This document shows, in pieces, positions 32,443-35,913 of a DNA stretch of 35,913 nucleotides. The notes beneath the pieces were generated by a model. The model had not been told where the DNA came from. It worked only from the letters and a program-made list of their open reading frames with translations, and did no database searches. Every line of letters begins with the position of its first letter. Positions within the stretch are counted from its first letter, which is position 1. The stretch spans positions 1 to 35,913 of the forward strand of contig QWOS01000058.1 in assembly GCA_003669555.1 (NCBI GenBank), written 5' to 3'. Both the position numbers and the translations under genes were made by a program. The stretch is from Planctomycetota bacterium (GTDB taxonomy: Bacteria; Planctomycetota; Planctomycetia; Gemmatales; Gemmataceae).

Positions 32443-33915
32443 ATGGATACCCCCCGCCTGATTCCCACTGAAGAGACGCGACGGCAGTTTTTTGCAGGCT
32501 CGGGCCTGCGTATGGGTGCAATCGCCCTGGGCATGCTGGGGACCGGGGCCCGCCGGGGTTCCGCCGCGCCCGCCAGTGCCCGGGTGTACCCGGCGCTGCC
32601 TGGTTTTCCCCACCACAAGCCCAAGGCCCGCGCCCTCATCTACCTGCACATGAACGGCGCCCCTTCGCAGATCGACACCTGGGACTACAAGCCCAGGCTG
32701 GCTGAGTATTTCGACAAGGATCTGCCGGCCAGCGTGCAGGGCGGGCAGCGCCTCAGCACCATGACCAGCGGCCAGAAGAAGTTCCCGGTGGCACCCAGCA
32801 AATTCACCTTCAAGCAGTCTGGCAAGTGCGGAACCTGGGCCAATGTCGATCTCATGCCGCACACGGCCAAGATCGTCGACCGCATGTGCCTGATCCGGTC
32901 GGTCAACACCGCGGCCATCAACCATGATCCGGCCTGCACCTTCGTCATGACAGGCAGCGAGGTGCCAGGCAAAGCTTCCATCGGCAGTTGGCTCGCCTAT
33001 GGCCTGGGGAGCGAGAACGACAATCTTCCCGCTTTCGTTGTCTTCACTCCCCGGTTCCCCGATGGGAGCAATGGCCAGGCCCTTTTCACCCGCATGTGGT
33101 CGAACGGGTTTTTGCCCACCCGTTACAACGGCGTGGCCCTGCGTGGCACCGGCGACCCCGTCCTTTACCTGCGCAACCCCGACGGCGTGGAGCCGGCGGA
33201 CCGCCGCGCCATGCTCGATGCCCTGGCCAAGCTGAACCAGTCATCCTTCGACCGCTACAACGACCCTGACATCCAGGGCCGCATCAGCCAGTACGAGATG
33301 GCGTACCGCATGCAGACCAGTGTGCCGGAACTCACCGACCTTTCCACTGAGCCCAAAAACATCCTCGAGATGTATGGCCCCAATGTGACTAACCCGGGCA
33401 GCTTCGCCCACAGCGCCATCATGGCCCGCCGGCTGGTGGAGCGCGGTGTGCGCGTGGTGCAACTGCTTCACCGCGGCTGGGATCAGCACGGCAACCTGCC
33501 CACCGAACTCGGCAACCAGTGCAAGGACACCGATCAACCCACCGCCGCTTTGGTGCAGGATCTGGCACAGCGTGGCATGCTCGATGAAACCCTGGTGGTA
33601 TGGGGTGGTGAGTTTGGGCGTACTGTTTACTCGCAAGGCACGCTCACACGCGACACCTATGGCCGGGACCACCATCCCCGCAATTTCTGCATGTGGATGG
33701 CGGGCGGTGGTGTCAAACCAGGCACTGTTTATGGCGAAACGGACGATTTCAGCTACAACATTGTCAAAGATCCTGTGAATATCAACGACCTCAACGCCAC
33801 CATCCTGCACTGCCTGGGGATCGATCACGACCGCTTCACCTACAAGTTCCAGGGTCTGGAACAGAAGCTCACGGGCGTGGAGCACCAACGCGTGGTGAAG
33901 GAAATCCTCACCTGA
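32443..33915 (+). CDS. DUF1501 protein, Tat-exported
   Basis: 490 residues. The N-terminus has a twin-arginine leader (TRRQFFAGSG at 12-21), so it should be exported folded. The DUF1501 fold is related to the alkaline phosphatase/sulfatase superfamily: ALIYLHMNGAPSQIDTWDYKP with the first metal-site Asp, INHDPACTFVMTG, LLHRGWDQHGNLP, VVWGGEFGRTVYSQG, GRDHHPRNFCMWMAGGGVKPG and the terminal LNATILHCLGIDHDRFTY. The His/Asp set looks complete for metal binding; the reaction is unknown. In planctomycetes it nearly always follows a DUF1549/DUF1553 gene, as here (40-bp gap, AAGGAGAG before the ATG), and the two are assumed to work together outside the cytoplasm. Confidence 0.94.
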   Translation: MDTPRLIPTEETRRQFFAGSGLRMGAIALGMLGTGARRGSAAPASARVYPALPGFPHHKPKARALIYLHMNGAPSQIDTWDYKPRLAEYFDKDLPASVQGGQRLSTMTSGQKKFPVAPSKFTFKQSGKCGTWANVDLMPHTAKIVDRMCLIRSVNTAAINHDPACTFVMTGSEVPGKASIGSWLAYGLGSENDNLPAFVVFTPRFPDGSNGQALFTRMWSNGFLPTRYNGVALRGTGDPVLYLRNPDGVEPADRRAMLDALAKLNQSSFDRYNDPDIQGRISQYEMAYRMQTSVPELTDLSTEPKNILEMYGPNVTNPGSFAHSAIMARRLVERGVRVVQLLHRGWDQHGNLPTELGNQCKDTDQPTAALVQDLAQRGMLDETLVVWGGEFGRTVYSQGTLTRDTYGRDHHPRNFCMWMAGGGVKPGTVYGETDDFSYNIVKDPVNINDLNATILHCLGIDHDRFTYKFQGLEQKLTGVEHQRVVKEILT

Positions 33916-34226
33916 CCCAGCAGATGCTGGAGAAGAACGGCCGCCCCAGGGCAATGCCACGGGGTGCATGGTGAAGGCAAAAAGGGAATGATGAATTCTG
34001 CCCCACAGGGGCGCAACCATTTTTTGGCACCATAACCAACACGGATTGCCAATGACGCACCTTGCGCACCCTCAGGGCTGGGGTTTCATAACCCCCTGAA
34101 TCGATGGCGTTGCCCTCGGCTATCTCTTTGCGCAACTTTGGCGCTTCAGGAAAAGGCCCCCATCAAAAAACCGACACACCCAAATTCCATGGACCTGCGG
34201 GTGGCCTGGGCTTCTACAATGATGGT
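33916..34226. other. Intergenic region with two small stem-loops
   Basis: These 311 bp hold no convincing gene. A GCCCC-ACA-GGGGC hairpin (34000-34012) followed by GCAACCATTTTTT may end the PSD1-DUF1501 transcript. GGGGTT-TCAT-AACCCC (34080-34095) forms a second stem-loop, enlarged by outer CAGGG/CCCTG pairing. A minus-strand 75-codon frame crosses the region but has no start signal and no recognisable features. A TACAAT at 34215-34220 lies six bases before the next start codon. Confidence 0.5.
34000..34026 (+). terminator. Possible terminator of the PSD1-DUF1501 operon
   Basis: A 5-bp GC stem (GCCCC/GGGGC) with a 3-nt loop, seven bases, then six T. It starts 84 bases after the DUF1501 stop. 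The stem is short and the gap before the T run is long, so the call is tentative. Confidence 0.35.
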
Positions 34227-34742
34227 ATGGAACCTATACGACAGACCCCGGTTGGCCGGGTGGTCAGCATCACCTTTTCGCCCGTTGAGACCGGCCGGGA
34301 GCAGCGCCCTGCCGGTCGTTTCTTCCGTGTGGCAGTGGCCGAAGCCCGGTTTCAACCGGGTGCAGGTATCGTGGGCGACCGGAAAAACTCCAAAGGCAAG
34401 CGCCAGATGAACCTGATGCTGGCCGAGGAGGTGCGGCGACTGGCAGGTGATGGTTTCCGCGCTGGCCCGGGTGAGCTGGGCGAGCAATTGGTGATCGATG
34501 GGCTGGAAGGCTACCTGGTAGCGGGGTGCCATGTGCAAATGGGTGAGGCGGTCATCGCGGTGGGGGAACCACGCACCCCCTGTGGCCGTTTTGCCGCTGT
34601 TCAAGGCCGGACGGTGAAACAGGCCTGGGGCCGGCTAGGGTTCCTGGCCCGGGTAATCCGTCCCGGCACTGTCCGCCCCGGCGACCTGGCCACACTCGTC
34701 CCCTCCCCTGCCAACCCGCAAAGAAACCTTTTCCCCGAGTAA
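34227..34742 (+). CDS. MOSC-domain protein
   Basis: 171 residues from ATG 34227 (the frame extends to 34104 without similarity). MOSC domains carry sulfur or bind molybdenum cofactor-related ligands through a conserved Cys, seen here in PRTPCGRFAAVQG. Other family-like parts are VGRVVSITFSP at the N-terminus, GIVGDRKNSKGKRQMNLM and GELGEQLVIDGL in the middle, and VRPGDLATLVP at the end. It is a stand-alone MOSC protein, like YiiM or YuaD types, with no molybdenum genes nearby. No ribosome-binding site is visible, and TACAAT sits six bases upstream of the ATG, so the mRNA could be leaderless. A TTTTCCCCG/CGGGGAAAA stem (34729-34753) overlaps the stop codon. Confidence 0.82.
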   Translation: MEPIRQTPVGRVVSITFSPVETGREQRPAGRFFRVAVAEARFQPGAGIVGDRKNSKGKRQMNLMLAEEVRRLAGDGFRAGPGELGEQLVIDGLEGYLVAGCHVQMGEAVIAVGEPRTPCGRFAAVQGRTVKQAWGRLGFLARVIRPGTVRPGDLATLVPSPANPQRNLFPE

Positions 34743-34960
34743 CCCGGGGAAAAAATGGGCTGGCGGCATCCGCGACGAACCAGCCAGGCAGACTTTGGGT
34801 TGCACCTGATTTGGTCTGGAGTTGGCTCATCCGTCTGGATGACGCCCGTGCCATCGAAACAGGGTAGCGATTGGTTGGGCTAAGCAATGAAAGCCAATAG
34901 GCAGCATAATCGTTCACTGGCGCGCTCCACGCCTCCCGGTAGCAACACGCCCGCTGACAT

Positions 34961-34990
34961 TTGGGAATAAAGGTCGGCAGAGTGTACTAT
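34961..34990 (+). promoter_or_regulatory. Weak promoter candidate for the Rpn-family gene
   Basis: TTGGGA (34961-34966), an 18-bp spacer and TACTAT (34985-34990), each matching four of six consensus bases. Nothing else was seen in the 281-bp gap between the MOSC and Rpn genes. Confidence 0.3.
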
Positions 34991-35023
34991 GGGCATTATG
35001 GCCACTAGCGGAAAGAAGGTTCC

Positions 35024-35913
35024 ATGATCCTTGGCATCTGCCCCACGGTTGACTTTGCCTTCAAGAAAACCTTCGGGGATCCTGCCAATTCCCTGGCTTT
35101 GATCAGCTTGCTGAACGCGATTCTCGAGCTGGCGCAGCCAATCACCTCGGTGGTGATTGAGAATCCTTTCAATTATCAGGATCTTGCCACTGACAAGCTT
35201 TCCATCCTTGATTTGAAGGCCAAAGATGCCCAGGGGGCCATTTTCCATATCGAGATGCAGGTGTCTGCCACCCCGGGGATGGGGCAGCGGCTGGCTTTTT
35301 ATGCCTGTGAACTCTACGCCGGGCAACTCCTGGAGGGTGCCTCTTACACTCAATTGCGCCCTGTCTATTCGATCTGTCTCCTGAACGACACGCTCTGGCG
35401 GAACGATCCCACCAGCCACCACCGCTTCCGTCTGGCAGACACCCAGACCAGCCGGATCCTCGAACCCTCGCTCGAGATTCACTTGCTGGAGTTGCCGAAG
35501 TATACTGTTCAGGAAAGCGATCTGGCCGGCGTAACCCAGGTGGCCCGGTGGGTCTTCTGGCTCTGTCACGCTCAGGAATACGAGGCGGCAAGGCTGCGGA
35601 CCCTGTTGCCGCAAGAAGGATTTCAACAGGCAACCCGGGCAATCGAGACAATCGCCCTGAAAACCGAGGACAAGCACATGTACGATACCCGAAAAAAAGC
35701 CGAACGCGATCGACAGGCCTTGCTCGCAGGAGCTTTGGAAACAGGACTGGAAAAAGGCCGTGAGGAAGGTCGTGAGGAAGGCCGCGAGGAAGGCCGTGAG
35801 GAAGGCATGGCAAAGGGCTTGGAAAAGGGCATGGAAAAGGGCTTGGAAAAGGGCTTGGCAAAGGGTTTCATTGGCCGGATCCAGCTTTGCCAGTCTCTCC
35901 TGCAACGGCCCGA
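35024..35913 (+). CDS. Rpn-family PD-(D/E)XK nuclease/putative transposase, 3' end cut off
   Basis: At least 296 residues, open to the window end. The start has AAGG six bases before ATG 35024. The N-terminus (DFAFKKTFGD, 10-19) and the nuclease core (ILDLKAKDAQGAIFHIEMQV, with D63 and E77-x-Q79) mark the PDDEXK_2/Rpn group, related to E. coli RpnA-E recombination-promoting nucleases and often labelled transposase. RLAFYACELYAGQL and PVYSICLLND follow in family order. After residue 240 the protein changes to nine tetrapeptide units (GREE four times, then five of G-[M/L]-[E/A]-K), a charged helical tail common in this family. No inverted repeats or partner genes were seen on the visible side, so movement as an element is not supported here. 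Confidence 0.88.
   Translation, partial: MILGICPTVDFAFKKTFGDPANSLALISLLNAILELAQPITSVVIENPFNYQDLATDKLSILDLKAKDAQGAIFHIEMQVSATPGMGQRLAFYACELYAGQLLEGASYTQLRPVYSICLLNDTLWRNDPTSHHRFRLADTQTSRILEPSLEIHLLELPKYTVQESDLAGVTQVARWVFWLCHAQEYEAARLRTLLPQEGFQQATRAIETIALKTEDKHMYDTRKKAERDRQALLAGALETGLEKGREEGREEGREEGREEGMAKGLEKGMEKGLEKGLAKGFIGRIQLCQSLLQRP
35756..35863 (+). repeat. Nine tandem 12-nt repeats in the Rpn-family gene
   Basis: Nine in-frame four-codon units: four encoding GREE (GGC CGT GAG GAA type) and five encoding G-[M/L]-[E/A]-K (GGC TTG GAA AAG type). Unit length never varies, so copy-number change would keep the reading frame. Confidence 0.9.

Noticed and set aside
33908..34135. 75-codon minus-strand frame between the DUF1501 and MOSC genes
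   Set aside because: No ribosome-binding site, no hydrophobic or domain pattern; the stem-loops in it explain the sequence better.
34729..34753. Terminator for the MOSC gene
   Set aside because: TTTTCCCCG/CGGGGAAAA is a good stem, but it includes the stop codon and has A rather than T after it on both strands, so it is not a classical terminator.
35024..35913. Insertion sequence carrying the Rpn-family gene
   Set aside because: Although such genes are often labelled transposase, no terminal inverted repeat or target duplication is visible on the left side, and the right side is outside the window.

Overview
The window reads as chromosomal DNA of a planctomycete, most like the Gemmatales. 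The evidence is a PSD1-type cytochrome protein (DUF1549/DUF1553) followed directly by a DUF1501 protein, an SUMF1/FGE-type gene, a DUF2339-DUF3999 membrane pair, a 24-residue leucine-rich-repeat protein, many secreted proteins (two with twin-arginine leaders) and a high G+C content. No tRNA, rRNA, CRISPR array, insertion sequence or prophage was seen. All family calls come from reading motifs, not from database searches.

Layout. 1-609: 3' part of an FGE-domain gene with an apparent 1-nt frameshift. 631-3167 (minus): truB, a glutaminyl-cyclase/M28-like zinc enzyme and a small membrane protein. 3363-4292 (plus): a YegS/DagK-type lipid kinase, whose 3' end overlaps that of a convergent Y-family DNA polymerase (4282-5640, minus). 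The polymerase promoter is overlapped by an inverted repeat. 5956-9906 (plus): a greatly enlarged Tex protein with low-complexity insertions. 10125-12161 (plus): ftsH, with a strong terminator.

12368-16194 (minus) is an SNF2 helicase plus SWIM zinc-finger operon. The SWIM protein ends in a histone-H1-like tail of five perfectly spaced 18-residue repeats, which is the most unusual item here. 16439-19330 (minus): thrC translationally linked to a secreted protein with 17 leucine-rich repeats. 19362-21658 (minus): an ABC exporter pair with a good sigma-70-type promoter. 21909-25954 (minus): the coupled DUF2339-DUF3999 pair.

26158-33915 is a block of exported proteins: a beta-propeller glycosidase-like protein (plus), a Tat-exported N,N-dimethylformamidase-beta-like protein (minus), then the PSD1 cytochrome/DUF1501 operon (plus). 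34227-34742 is a MOSC-domain protein. 35024 to the window end is an Rpn-family PD-(D/E)XK nuclease with tetrapeptide repeats, cut off by the window.

Themes are DNA and RNA maintenance (Y-family polymerase, Tex, SNF2/SWIM, TruB, Rpn), envelope proteostasis and transport (FtsH, ABC exporter, DUF2339) and a planctomycete-specific extracytoplasmic set. No single cluster is clearly a new defence or biosynthetic system. The best candidate for something undescribed is the SNF2/SWIM pair with its basic repeat tail.
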